Origin: Tropicimonas sp. IMCC34043
GTDB lineage: Bacteria; Pseudomonadota; Alphaproteobacteria; Rhodobacterales; Rhodobacteraceae
Length of the DNA stretch: 64,000 bases
Assembly: GCF_003390845.1 (NCBI RefSeq)
Contig: NZ_QMEK01000001.1
Span: 124,001 to 188,000, forward strand
Reading direction: 5' to 3'
Part shown: positions 19,861 to 27,085 of the stretch, one piece after another
How positions within the stretch are numbered: position 1 is the first letter of the stretch
Layout of the letters: each line of letters opens with the position of its first letter
Made by a program: the position numbers and the translations under genes
Notes under the pieces: generated by a model
Told to the model about the DNA's origin: nothing
Seen by the model: the letters and a program-made list of their open reading frames with translations, nothing else
The model's database searches: none

Positions 19861-20447
19861 CCCAGCAAACTGGCCGCAGTGACAAGCGCTGCGGCGACCT
19901 CGGCCAGCCGTTTGTTTTGATCCATGGCGGCCTTGCGCAGCAGGGAGTAGGCCTCGTCCTCGGTGATCCCTCGGGCGCGCATCAGAAGACCCTTGGCCCG
20001 GTCGATGACTTTGCGCTCCTCGAGCGCGCGCTTGGTCTCGGCCAATTCGGTGCGCATGCGCTGCATCAGGTGGAACCGTGCGATTGCGGCTTCCATCACC
20101 GGCTTGACCCGTGACGAGGTCAGGCCGTCGACGACGTAGGCCGACAGGCCCGCCTCGATCGCCGCAGTCGACAAGCCGGCGTCGCTGCGGTCGACGAACA
20201 GGGCGACGGGGCGTTCCAGAGGGCCACTGGCCAGTGTCAATTCCTCGATGATGTCGCGCGAGGGGTCCGCCACGTCCACCAGCACCAGATCCGGCCGGAT
20301 CTGCGCGATCTGGCGCGCCAGCGATGCCCGCTCGGCCACCACGTGGATCTTGTAATCGGTGCCATCGACCAAGGCATCGACAATAAACCGCGCCCGATCC
20401 GGATCGGACTCGACGACGACGACGGAGAGGGGCTGGACCATGGCCAT
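19857..20447 (-). CDS. nasT: ANTAR-domain response regulator / antiterminator NasT
   Basis: The 196-residue RNA-binding regulator has an N-terminal receiver-like domain (LSVVVVESDPDRARFIVDAL, DLVLVDVADPS) and a C-terminal ANTAR domain of about 60 residues (ALEERKVIDRAKGLLM, GITEDEAYSLLRKAAM). It should bind the paired hexaloop leader ahead of nrtA and let polymerase read through the terminator. Starts at 20447 (MAMVQP) or 20441 (MVQP) are both possible, since neither has a strong ribosome-binding site. Its upstream region runs into the IS-remnant repeats. Confidence 0.92.
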   Translation of the reverse strand: MAMVQPLSVVVVESDPDRARFIVDALVDGTDYKIHVVAERASLARQIAQIRPDLVLVDVADPSRDIIEELTLASGPLERPVALFVDRSDAGLSTAAIEAGLSAYVVDGLTSSRVKPVMEAAIARFHLMQRMRTELAETKRALEERKVIDRAKGLLMRARGITEDEAYSLLRKAAMDQNKRLAEVAAALVTAASLLG

Positions 20448-20582
20448 CGAGTGTCCAGATGTCCGGAGCCGAGACCAATTGCCAGCCAAAAACACCGCTG
20501 ACGGCGCGACTCACCGTAACCGGCCATCGAAACAGCCATTCGCAGTGCCGATGCCTGATTTCTGGGCGCGACCCTGCGAACA

Positions 20583-20801
20583 GTCGAGACGGCATGTGCT
20601 GACCTTAGACCCGACTCTCGTCCGTATTGAAGTAGCGTCCGCGGGCTCATTTCTGATGCTAGGCGGCGCGCATCGCCAGCCCTCTCTTTGCCACGAACTC
20701 GACCGGCGGAATGTTCCCGATGCCTGAGTGTGGTCGGCGGTGGTTGTCGTCGTGCTGCCATGCCCGGATCTGCTCGCGGGCTTCGGTCAGCGACGAGAAC
20801 A
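20583..20801. repeat. 219-bp tandem repeat, copy 1
   Basis: Copy 1 of an imperfect direct repeat (copy 2 at 20802-21020). Each unit holds a short flank starting GTCGAGACGGCATGTGCTG, the IS terminal repeat and the last 50 or so codons of an IS3-type transposase read on the minus strand to a TAG stop. The copies differ at about a dozen positions, so the duplication is not recent. Confidence 0.85.
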
Positions 20802-21020
20802 GTCGAGACGGCATGTGCTGACCTGAGACCCGACTCTGGTCCGTATTGACGTAGAGTCCGCGGGCTCATTTCTGATGCTAGGCGGCGCGCATCGCCAGCC
20901 CTTTCCTCGCCACGAACTCGACCGGCGAAATGTTCCCGATGCCTGAGTGTGGTCGGTGGTGGTTGTCGTCGTGCTGCCATGCCCGGATCTGCTCGCGGGC
21001 TTCGGTCAGCGACGAGAACA
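20802..21020. repeat. 219-bp tandem repeat, copy 2
   Basis: Copy 2 of the direct repeat. It is continuous with the rest of the IS remnant to its right, so it is probably the original, and copy 1 arose by duplication of its outer end plus about 45 bases of flank. Confidence 0.85.
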
Positions 21021-21234
21021 GCGTCTCGTTGAGGAACTCGTCCCGGAAGCGGCCGTTGAACCTCTCGACGAAGCCGTTCTGCATGGGCTTTCCGGGGGCT
21101 GACCCCGTGCTTGCGGCAGACATCGACCGTCGCCGCGCCCGCCTCCTGCTCCTTCAGCATCCCGATGATCTGCTCTTCCGTGACCCTTGATCGCTTCATG
21201 GTCCGTCTCCTGGCTGGGGCGGACTCTACCTCAA
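20846..21234 (-). mobile_element. Internally deleted IS3-family element
   Basis: The ends carry matching inverted repeats: TTGACGTAGAGTCCGC (20846-20861) and the complement of TTGAGGTAGAGTCCGC (21219-21234). Inside, on the minus strand, an OrfA start at 21199 ([20 protein letters not shown], up to VCRKHGV) is joined near 21105 to the end of the OrfB integrase ([27 protein letters not shown], stop at 20878). The HTH remainder and the D,D part of the DDE core are missing, so the element cannot move itself. Confidence 0.88.
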
Positions 21235-21235
21235 G

Positions 21236-21502
21236 AGGGAGGAAGAAACGGGTCGCAGGTCAAAACCTGCGCTTCGTGGCCGTGTTGGTTGCTAGATTGG
21301 TCGGTAGGCGACCGGGCCCAGACGATGCGCGCCGTTCGCGGCGGGCTCGAACCGGTGGCGCCGCGCCGCGGGACGAACATGCCCTTCGTGGCGCGCTCGA
21401 TGCCGGCGCATCCCGGGCGGCCGCGCCACGCCTATGAGACCTTGTCTGCCGGCCTCGTGGGCGATGACTGAAGTCCGATTGGCCCGGTCTTCGGGATTTC
21501 AC
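21236..21502. other. Unassigned stretch right of the IS remnant
   Basis: No recognised gene. The plus strand keeps an open frame from about 21329 to a TGA at 21471 (ending YETLSAGLVGDD) with codon use similar to real genes, but I cannot place it in a family. It may be the tail of a gene cut by the IS insertion or deletion. A small inverted repeat (GGTCAAAACC) occurs near 21257. Confidence 0.35.
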
Positions 21503-21544
21503 TTGCAAACATCCGTAAGGCATCCATATAACATCCATGTGGAT
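21503..21544 (+). promoter_or_regulatory. Promoter and likely self-operator of the ribbon-helix-helix gene
   Basis: TTGCAA (21503-21508) and TATAAC (21527-21532) are 18 bases apart. Across this promoter ATCCGT, ATCCAT and ATCCAT begin at 21511, 21522 and 21533, an exact 11-base period, and an inverted half-site GTGGAT follows at 21539-21544. Regularly phased short half-sites over the -10 are typical of ribbon-helix-helix autorepressors. Confidence 0.6.
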
Positions 21545-21554
21545 GGAGAAAGCG

Positions 21555-21971
21555 ATGCCAAATGTTGTCAAACTGGGCCAGAAGGTGCCCGAGTCCGAGA
21601 AGATCACGATCAATCTTGGCTATGTCGATCTGGGCCGGATCGACCTTCTGGTGCAGGAGGGGTTCTATTCGAACCGTTCGGATTTCATCCGAACAGCCAT
21701 TCGTACGCAGCTGAGCGGGCACGATGAGGTGGTGACCCGGTCCATCGAACGGCACACGATGGAGCTCGGGCTGCGCGACTATGACAAGGCCACCCTCGAG
21801 GCGCTGCGCGAGGCGGGCGAGATCTTGCACGTCAAGGTCGTGGGACTGGCCCGAATCGCGTCGGACGTGACACCGGAACTGGCACGCGCCACGATCGGGT
21901 CCATCACCGTCCTTGGCGCGCTTCAGGCCAGCACGGAAATCAAGAAAGCTCTGGCTGATCGCATTCTCTAG
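21555..21971 (+). CDS. CopG-type ribbon-helix-helix transcriptional regulator
   Basis: The 138-residue protein has an N-terminal ribbon-helix-helix region: a strand ITINLGYVDLGRIDLLV, then GFYSNRSDFIRTAIRTQL, where the NRSDFIR turn is typical of the family. The C-terminal half is helical, with no recognised ligand motif. The ATG at 21555 follows GGAGAAAGCG and sits about 16 bases from the predicted transcript start; upstream in-frame codons are not needed. A PHB-depolymerase-like gene follows 29 bases later on the same strand, so the pair is probably an operon. The regulator's target beyond its own promoter is unknown. Confidence 0.75.
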   Translation: MPNVVKLGQKVPESEKITINLGYVDLGRIDLLVQEGFYSNRSDFIRTAIRTQLSGHDEVVTRSIERHTMELGLRDYDKATLEALREAGEILHVKVVGLARIASDVTPELARATIGSITVLGALQASTEIKKALADRIL

Positions 21972-22000
21972 GCGACGGCCTTCCCTGAAGGATCACATGC

Positions 22001-23104
22001 ATGACCCATTTCTTCACCGGCGCCAGTCGCCGGCCGGCGGCGCACGCGCGTCCCGATCACCGCGAAGCTGCCGCACGTCTGGTGCAGGAAACGCTGGCCC
22101 GTCACGGCCTTGCCGGCAATATCGGCGTGTCCCCCGGGGCTGCCGGCGCATCTGGCCTGGGCGAGGCTTTGGCCTCTGCATTGCAGGGTGCCTTGTCCCC
22201 GCAGGGCTTGGGGCGGATCGCGCCGGTCGCCGACGCCACGCCCGCAGATGTCAACTTCACACGGCACAGCTTTGCCTGCGACGCAGGCAGCCGAGACTAT
22301 CGGCTCTATGTTCCGGAATCGGCAAAGGACGGCGCGACGGCATTGGTCGTGATGCTGCATGGCTGCACCCAGACGCCCGAGGACTTTGCCGCAGGCACGG
22401 GCATGAACGCCCTGGCCGATGCGCACGGGGTCATCGTGGTCTATCCCGCGCAGGCGCGCGGCGCGAATGCGCAATCCTGCTGGAACTGGTTCGGCCCGGG
22501 CGATCAGGTCCGCGACCGCGGCGAGCCTGCGATCATTGCGGGTCTCACCCGCGAGGTCATTGCAAGCTACCGGATCCCTTCAGGCCGAGCCTTTGTCGCC
22601 GGCCTGTCGGCGGGCGGCGCGATGGCCGTGATCCTCGGGCAGAGCTATCCCGATCTCTATGCCGGGGTAGGGGTTCATTCCGGCCTTCCCTATGCCTCGG
22701 CCAGCGATGTGGCCTCGGCCTTCTCAGCGATGGGCGGCAACCCGAGGCAGGCCGCGCAACGACCGCGCTCCATGCGCCATGTGCCCACCATCGTCTTTCA
22801 CGGCACTGCAGATGCCACGGTGCACCCCACGAACGGCGAGTTCATCGCACGCGATGCGCTGTCGTCCGAGGGGGACGCACAGATCCAGACGACGGAACGC
22901 GGTGCGATGGCGGGCCGTGCGTTCGAGCGGCGGATCACCTCGCGCCCGGACGGGCGCACGAGCGTCGAGCATTGGGAGGTCGATGGCCTGGCCCACGCAT
23001 GGTCCGGTGGCCGGCCCGCCGGTTCCTACACCGATCCGAAGGGCCCCGATGCCAGCGCCGAGATGATCCGCTTCTTTCTGGAGCTTGACGACGGGGGCAA
23101 ATGA
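22001..23104 (+). CDS. PHB depolymerase family esterase
   Basis: The 367-residue alpha/beta hydrolase belongs to the esterase/PHB-depolymerase (LpqC-like) family. After an N-terminal region of about 85 residues rich in Ala/Gly come RDYRLYVPE, the oxyanion strand VVMLHGCTQTPEDFA, the nucleophile elbow GLSAGGAMA and, late, the AHAWSGG segment with the likely catalytic His. SCWNWFGPGDQVRDRGE is a further family hallmark. There is no clear signal peptide, so it may act inside the cell or leave by another route. The true substrate could be a polyester or another ester. It is cotranscribed with the ribbon-helix-helix gene. Confidence 0.85.
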   Translation: MTHFFTGASRRPAAHARPDHREAAARLVQETLARHGLAGNIGVSPGAAGASGLGEALASALQGALSPQGLGRIAPVADATPADVNFTRHSFACDAGSRDYRLYVPESAKDGATALVVMLHGCTQTPEDFAAGTGMNALADAHGVIVVYPAQARGANAQSCWNWFGPGDQVRDRGEPAIIAGLTREVIASYRIPSGRAFVAGLSAGGAMAVILGQSYPDLYAGVGVHSGLPYASASDVASAFSAMGGNPRQAAQRPRSMRHVPTIVFHGTADATVHPTNGEFIARDALSSEGDAQIQTTERGAMAGRAFERRITSRPDGRTSVEHWEVDGLAHAWSGGRPAGSYTDPKGPDASAEMIRFFLELDDGGK

Positions 23105-23120
23105 CCCGGCCCGGGATTTT

Positions 23121-23149
23121 CCCCGACGGCGCTGTCAGCGCCGTTGGGG
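23121..23149. terminator. Strong GC hairpin between convergent genes
   Basis: CCCCGACGGCGC pairs with GCGCCGTTGGGG (12 bp, one G-U) around a TGTCA loop. It lies between the 3' ends of the esterase and the YeeE/YedE gene. Without a U-tract its terminator role, perhaps in both directions, is inferred. Confidence 0.5.
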
Positions 23150-23251
23150 CCCGGGACCAGGGTTCGCAAACTCAAGGGGATGGGGGCGGCGGAAAGGACC
23201 GCAACCGCAAACCGTGGGATCAAACAACCGGCCAGCTGGCCGGGACCGGTC

Positions 23252-24325
23252 TCAGGCGGTGGCAGCCGCGCTGCGATTGCCGCGCTTCTGGTCGACGAGC
23301 ACGTCTGTCGCAACCGCGCCGATCCACATGCAGGTCAGCGCAAGCCAGGCGGTCGCGGCAAAGATCGAACTGCCGGTCACGCCGGCGCCGATCGCACAGC
23401 CACCCGCCAGCATGCCGCCGAACCCCATCAGCGCGGCCCCGATCATGGACCTCTGCATCACGGCCGGACCGTCGAAGCCCTGAAGTTTCAGCTCGCCGGT
23501 GAAGAAGGCCGCAAAGAAGGCGCCAAGGAAGACGCCCGGCACCAGGCCGATATCGAATTCCAGCACGCTGTCAGGAACCAGGAAGAACATCAGCGTATGC
23601 GCCGAGGGGCCGGTGAAGGTGGCGCTTTCGATCTGGACCGGATCAAAGGCGACCTGACTGAGCCCGAAGGTCAGCACCCAGCCAACCGCAACCGCAAAGC
23701 CGACGCCGGAGGCCATGAAAAGCCGCGTGAGCCCCAGCGCATTGCGCCGTGCCAGAACGATCGCCAGAACCGCCAGCGCAAGACCCAGCGCCAGCCCGCC
23801 GTATGCAGGCAGGCCGGTGGCGGCCAGAAGATCGACGTTGCGCCCGCCCGGCGTAACCCACAGCCCCGAGATCCTGTTGCGCAGCGGCGCAAGCCAGCCC
23901 TCGAGGCTCATCTGTGCCACCACGGCAAAAACGAGGCCCGACACCACCGAGCGCAGGTTGCCCGTTGCTGCCAGCACCAGAAGCCGCCCGGAACAGCCGC
24001 GCGCCAGCACCATCCCGACGCCGAATATCAGCCCGCCGATCACCGCCCCAGACCAGGTGCCCGGCACCGCCATCATCCGGGCGTCCTCGGCCCGCATCAG
24101 TCCGAGAAGCTGTGCGGCCTGCACCCAGACCATGGCGGTCGAGAATGTGAGCAGCCAGATCGACATCCGCGGCCCCAGCGCGCCGCGGGCGAATTCAACC
24201 GTCGCGGCGCGCAGGCAAAAGGCCGATCGCTGCGCCGCAACTCCGAACAATACGCCGGTGATCAGCCCGAACAGCGCGGCTGTCGGCTGTTCACCGATGC
24301 GTTCCACAATCGAAAGAATGTCCAT
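23252..24325 (-). CDS. YeeE/YedE family membrane transporter
   Basis: The 357-residue polytopic inner-membrane protein belongs to the YeeE/YedE (TsuA-like) family, some members of which import thiosulfate. It has about nine to ten hydrophobic segments and the two conserved Cys-centred motifs, GMVLARGCSGRLL near residue 110 and GGMLAGGCAIGAGVTG near 310; these Cys residues relay the sulfur substrate in TsuA. AAQRSAFCLRAA near the N-terminus adds a third conserved Cys. No TsuB/TusA-like partner is adjacent. The substrate is therefore inferred to be a sulfur compound and is not shown. Confidence 0.85.
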   Translation of the reverse strand: MDILSIVERIGEQPTAALFGLITGVLFGVAAQRSAFCLRAATVEFARGALGPRMSIWLLTFSTAMVWVQAAQLLGLMRAEDARMMAVPGTWSGAVIGGLIFGVGMVLARGCSGRLLVLAATGNLRSVVSGLVFAVVAQMSLEGWLAPLRNRISGLWVTPGGRNVDLLAATGLPAYGGLALGLALAVLAIVLARRNALGLTRLFMASGVGFAVAVGWVLTFGLSQVAFDPVQIESATFTGPSAHTLMFFLVPDSVLEFDIGLVPGVFLGAFFAAFFTGELKLQGFDGPAVMQRSMIGAALMGFGGMLAGGCAIGAGVTGSSIFAATAWLALTCMWIGAVATDVLVDQKRGNRSAAATA

Positions 24326-24643
24326 GTGTCCCCTGCGCGCATTCCGTACGAAAGTGCCCCTGAAATGCCACAGATCAACATCCTAAGCCTTGATCCAGAT
24401 CAGCCGCGGCGGGGTCAGAAACCGCCAGGCGAGGCCCAAAGGCGCCGCAAGAGCCCGCAAACCGCCATCCCTGCCGCCTGTCTTCGGTCGTCCGCCGGGC
24501 CGCATTGGCCTCGCGGCCCGGGCGCGCTAGAACCGGACGGCAGGTGCCGGCCATGGCCGGCGGTCCGGGGCGGATCCGGGCAACATCCTGCCGTCCCATC
24601 CGGTCGGGTGGCGACTGACACCCACCGCCGCCGGAAGGCCCCG
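24326..24643. other. Intergenic region between divergent transporter and phosphatase genes
   Basis: About 320 bp with no supported gene. It must hold the promoters of the minus-strand YeeE/YedE gene and the plus-strand phosphatase gene. A minus-strand open frame ending WRFLTPPRLIWIKA is visible, but it is short, has no clear start and I cannot support it. Confidence 0.45.
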
Positions 24644-25207
24644 ATGCTGCTGATCCTTCGCCATGGCGAGACCGAATGGAATGTGGCCGGCCGCATGCAG
24701 GGCGGGCTCGATTCGCCGCTGACAGCGCGCGGGCGTCAGCAGGCCAGGGACCAGGGCGCGATCCTGCGCGCCGCAGGGCTGGGGCAGCTTCCGTTGCTGG
24801 TCAGTCCGCTGGGGCGGGCCATGCAGACTGCGCGGCTGGCGCTGCCCGGTGTCGCGCCGCAGCCCGATCCTCGGCTGGCCGAGGTCGCCATGGGGCACTG
24901 GCAGGGCCTGACCCGGGACGAGATTGCGGCCAACTGGCCCGAGGCGCTGGACGATCCGCACCCGTTCCGATGGAAATTCAGGGCCCCGGGCGGCGAGAGC
25001 TTTGAACAATTGGCGGACCGCCTTGGCGCCTTTGCGGCCGAGCGGCCGGGTCCTGCAATCGTCGTGACACACGGGGTGACCTCGCAGGTTCTGCGCGGCA
25101 TCCTGCTTGGCATGGATCTCGAGTCGATGGCGGGACTCGAGGATCGCCAGGGCTGCGTCTGGCATGTCGGCGAAGGGCAACACATGGCACTTGACTGCGA
25201 GGCGTAA
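24644..25207 (+). CDS. Histidine phosphatase family protein
   Basis: The 187-residue protein is a phosphoglycerate-mutase-like phosphatase. The phosphohistidine motif LRHGETEWN is at residues 5-13, followed by GGLDSPLTARG, LVSPLGRAMQTA, the acid loop LAEVAMGHWQGL and VVTHGVTSQVLRG, with the second catalytic His. The ATG at 24644 follows GGAAGG. Members of this group act on small phosphate esters such as cobalamin intermediates or phosphoglycerate, or as broad phosphatases; the sequence does not decide among them. Confidence 0.9.
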   Translation: MLLILRHGETEWNVAGRMQGGLDSPLTARGRQQARDQGAILRAAGLGQLPLLVSPLGRAMQTARLALPGVAPQPDPRLAEVAMGHWQGLTRDEIAANWPEALDDPHPFRWKFRAPGGESFEQLADRLGAFAAERPGPAIVVTHGVTSQVLRGILLGMDLESMAGLEDRQGCVWHVGEGQHMALDCEA

Positions 25208-25232
25208 AATCCACGACCGGTGCAACGGTAAA

Positions 25233-25277
25233 TAGTGTTAACCTTTTGCTGTAGTGTTAACGCTTTCGCCGTAGTGC
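25233..25277. repeat. Iterated TAGTGTTAAC repeats upstream of a LuxR-type gene
   Basis: TAGTGTTAAC occurs at 25233-25242 and 25252-25261 and is echoed by TAGTGC at 25272, at 19- and 20-base steps, about two helical turns. The array ends about 20 bases before the LuxR-type start codon and is AT-rich against its surroundings. It is a good candidate operator or activator site. Confidence 0.55.
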
Positions 25278-25295
25278 AGTCTGAGTGAGTGGACG

Positions 25296-26021
25296 ATGAC
25301 CCTGAACGATTTCCTCGATCGGATGCAATGTATCGACGACGCACCGGGCCTGTGGCGCCTGATGCTCGAGGTCTTTCGGCTGCGCGGTGCCAGCATGGTC
25401 AGCTATCGCCACATGCAGGAGGACCCCGACACCGAAACCGCGCCGGAGATCGTCTATGATGGGTTTCCCGCCGCCTTCGTCGACTTCTACTTCGGCCGCG
25501 AGATCTATCGCGACAGCCCGCTGATCGAACACGCATTGCGTACCACCGAACCGTTCTGGTGGTCGGATTCGGTGCAGGTGGCGCGGATGTCCGAGCTCGA
25601 GAAGGAACTTGTCCGAACCATGATGGCGATGCTCGACAGCGACGGACTGGTGATTCAGGTGTTCGGTCCGAACCGCCGGTTGGGGACCGTGAACCTCGGC
25701 TTCGGCAAGGACGCGCCGCGCCTCGGAGAGCAGGAAATCCGCGAATTGCAGATCATCGCCCAGAGCGCCCATCTGGCCTATTGCCGGCTGGTCGCGGGCG
25801 ATGCCGAGGCCGCCCGGCTTCGGCTGAGCGCGCGCGAATGCGAGGTGCTGGAATGGATCGCTCGCGGCAAGTCGAACGGCGTGATCGCCGAGATCCTGGG
25901 GATCTCCATCCATACCGTCGACACGCATGTGCGGCGGATCTTTCGCAAGCTTGAAGTGAACGACAGAACGACGGCGGCCATCAAGGGCTTTGGCGCGGGG
26001 CTGGTCCAGACCGCCGCCTGA
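25296..26021 (+). CDS. LuxR family regulator with autoinducer-binding domain (solo)
   Basis: The 241-residue protein has an N-terminal autoinducer-binding-like domain (about 20-160, with IYRDSPLIEHA and FWWSD in the acyl-homoserine-lactone pocket region) and a C-terminal GerE/LuxR helix-turn-helix (LSARECEVLEWIARGKSNG, EILGISIHTVDTHVRRIF). No luxI-type synthase is in the window, so it is a solo or has a distant partner. The repeats at 25233-25277 lie just before it, where an autoregulatory site would be. Whether it binds an acyl-homoserine lactone cannot be read from the sequence. Confidence 0.88.
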   Translation: MTLNDFLDRMQCIDDAPGLWRLMLEVFRLRGASMVSYRHMQEDPDTETAPEIVYDGFPAAFVDFYFGREIYRDSPLIEHALRTTEPFWWSDSVQVARMSELEKELVRTMMAMLDSDGLVIQVFGPNRRLGTVNLGFGKDAPRLGEQEIRELQIIAQSAHLAYCRLVAGDAEAARLRLSARECEVLEWIARGKSNGVIAEILGISIHTVDTHVRRIFRKLEVNDRTTAAIKGFGAGLVQTAA

Positions 26022-26278
26022 TCTCGATGTTACGTAAGGTCACGAGATTTAATGTTGACCGATAAAATCCCAATTGAGTAAAAGATCGAGCGTCGCGCGA
26101 GGTTTCGGTCGCGGGCTTGAAGCGTGGTGGGCGTCGGCCGCGGTGGCAGCGGGACGTAGGCTCCGGCCCTTGGCCGGTTTCTGAGCGCGGGCGACACGCG
26201 AAGGGCGGTGGGTTCATGGGGATGACCCGCCGCCCGGACGCTTTGACAGTCCAATCGGGGACAGTCCGGCGCCGGCTC

Positions 26279-26308
26279 TTGCCTTGACGCATATGCCTGA
26301 GGTATCAG
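26279..26308 (+). promoter_or_regulatory. Candidate promoter for tRNA-Val
   Basis: TTGCCT (26279-26284) and TATCAG (26303-26308) are 18 bases apart, and the predicted start falls a few bases before the mature tRNA at 26318. Confidence 0.35.
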
Positions 26309-26317
26309 GCACGGCGC

Positions 26318-26393
26318 GGGTGATTAGCTCAGTTGGTAGAGCGCCTCGTTTACACCGAGGATGTCGGGAGTTCGAGCCTCTCATCACCCACCA
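26318..26393 (+). tRNA. tRNA-Val (anticodon TAC)
   Basis: A 76-base cloverleaf with a perfect acceptor GGGTGAT/ATCACCC, anticodon stem CCTCG/CGAGG, loop TTTACAC (anticodon TAC), T loop TTCGAGC and an encoded CCA. Confidence 0.96.
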
Positions 26394-26602
26394 TTCCTGA
26401 ATGATCCTGGCCGTTTCACGCGCCGGCGTGCCGCCAAGCGTGGCGATCCAGACGGAATTTTTCGGTCGCGGCAGCCCGAGTCACGCTTCGACACACGACC
26501 CCGCGCATCCTGCCCGATGTTGCCGATCTCGGGCTCGGAACGCCGCCGTGGGCACGTGCCGGCGCGAAAGGGCATCCGTGCCGCATTCCGCCAAAAGCCT
26601 GC

Positions 26603-26631
26603 TTGACGGCAGTCGCCCGTCAGCCTAGAAC
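26603..26631 (+). promoter_or_regulatory. Promoter for the tRNA-Asp pair
   Basis: TTGACG (26603-26608), a 17-base spacer and TAGAAC (26626-26631) form a good sigma-70-type promoter, about 46 bases before the first tRNA-Asp. Confidence 0.55.
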
Positions 26632-26676
26632 GCCGCTCACGCCGCGCGATGCCCCTGCATCTGCGGTTCGCAGCGG

Positions 26677-26753
26677 GCGGTTGTAGCTCAGTTGGTTAGA
26701 GTACCGGCCTGTCACGCCGGGGGTCGCGGGTTCGAGTCCCGTCAACCGCGCCA
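26677..26753 (+). tRNA. tRNA-Asp (anticodon GTC), copy 1
   Basis: A 77-base cloverleaf with acceptor GCGGTTG/CAACCGC, G at the discriminator position and encoded CCA. The anticodon stem is CCGGC/GCCGG with loop CTGTCAC, giving anticodon GTC. Confidence 0.96.
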
Positions 26754-26825
26754 TCGCTGCACGACAGCCCCGAAGACGGGCATCCCCGCCCTGGCGGGAT
26801 ACATTTCGGCCCGAAAGGGCCCTGC

Positions 26826-26902
26826 GCGGTTGTAGCTCAGTTGGTTAGAGTACCGGCCTGTCACGCCGGGGGTCGCGGGTTCGAGTCCCGTCAACCGCGC
26901 CA
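26826..26902 (+). tRNA. tRNA-Asp (anticodon GTC), copy 2
   Basis: Identical over all 77 bases to the copy starting 149 bases earlier, and probably processed from the same transcript, since no separate promoter is evident in the 72-base gap. Confidence 0.96.
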
Positions 26903-27085
26903 CCTTTTCCTGTTTATTCTCCCTCTCGGATCTGACGCTGACGGCGGATTGCGCCGACCCGTCGCGCGCGCCCGTTCCGGCCATCCACGCGCCGCAGGCG
27001 CGTCCGGTCCCAAGGCCTCTCGATGCCCTTGGCATCAAGGGGCGAGGGGAGGTCTCCGCTGCAGCACCATGGCGCCGGGCCGTTC

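Noticed and set aside
20846-21234. Functional IS3 transposase
   Set aside because: Most of OrfA and the N-terminal and central parts of OrfB are deleted, so only the ends and fragments remain.
24375-24600. Small minus-strand open frame ending WRFLTPPRLIWIKA-like in the transporter/phosphatase gap
   Set aside because: There is no start with a ribosome-binding site and no family; it overlaps where both divergent promoters must be.
25233-25277. Short CRISPR-like array
   Set aside because: The repeats are 10 bases with 9-base gaps and a third partial copy. The sizes and the absence of cas genes fit a regulatory site, not CRISPR.
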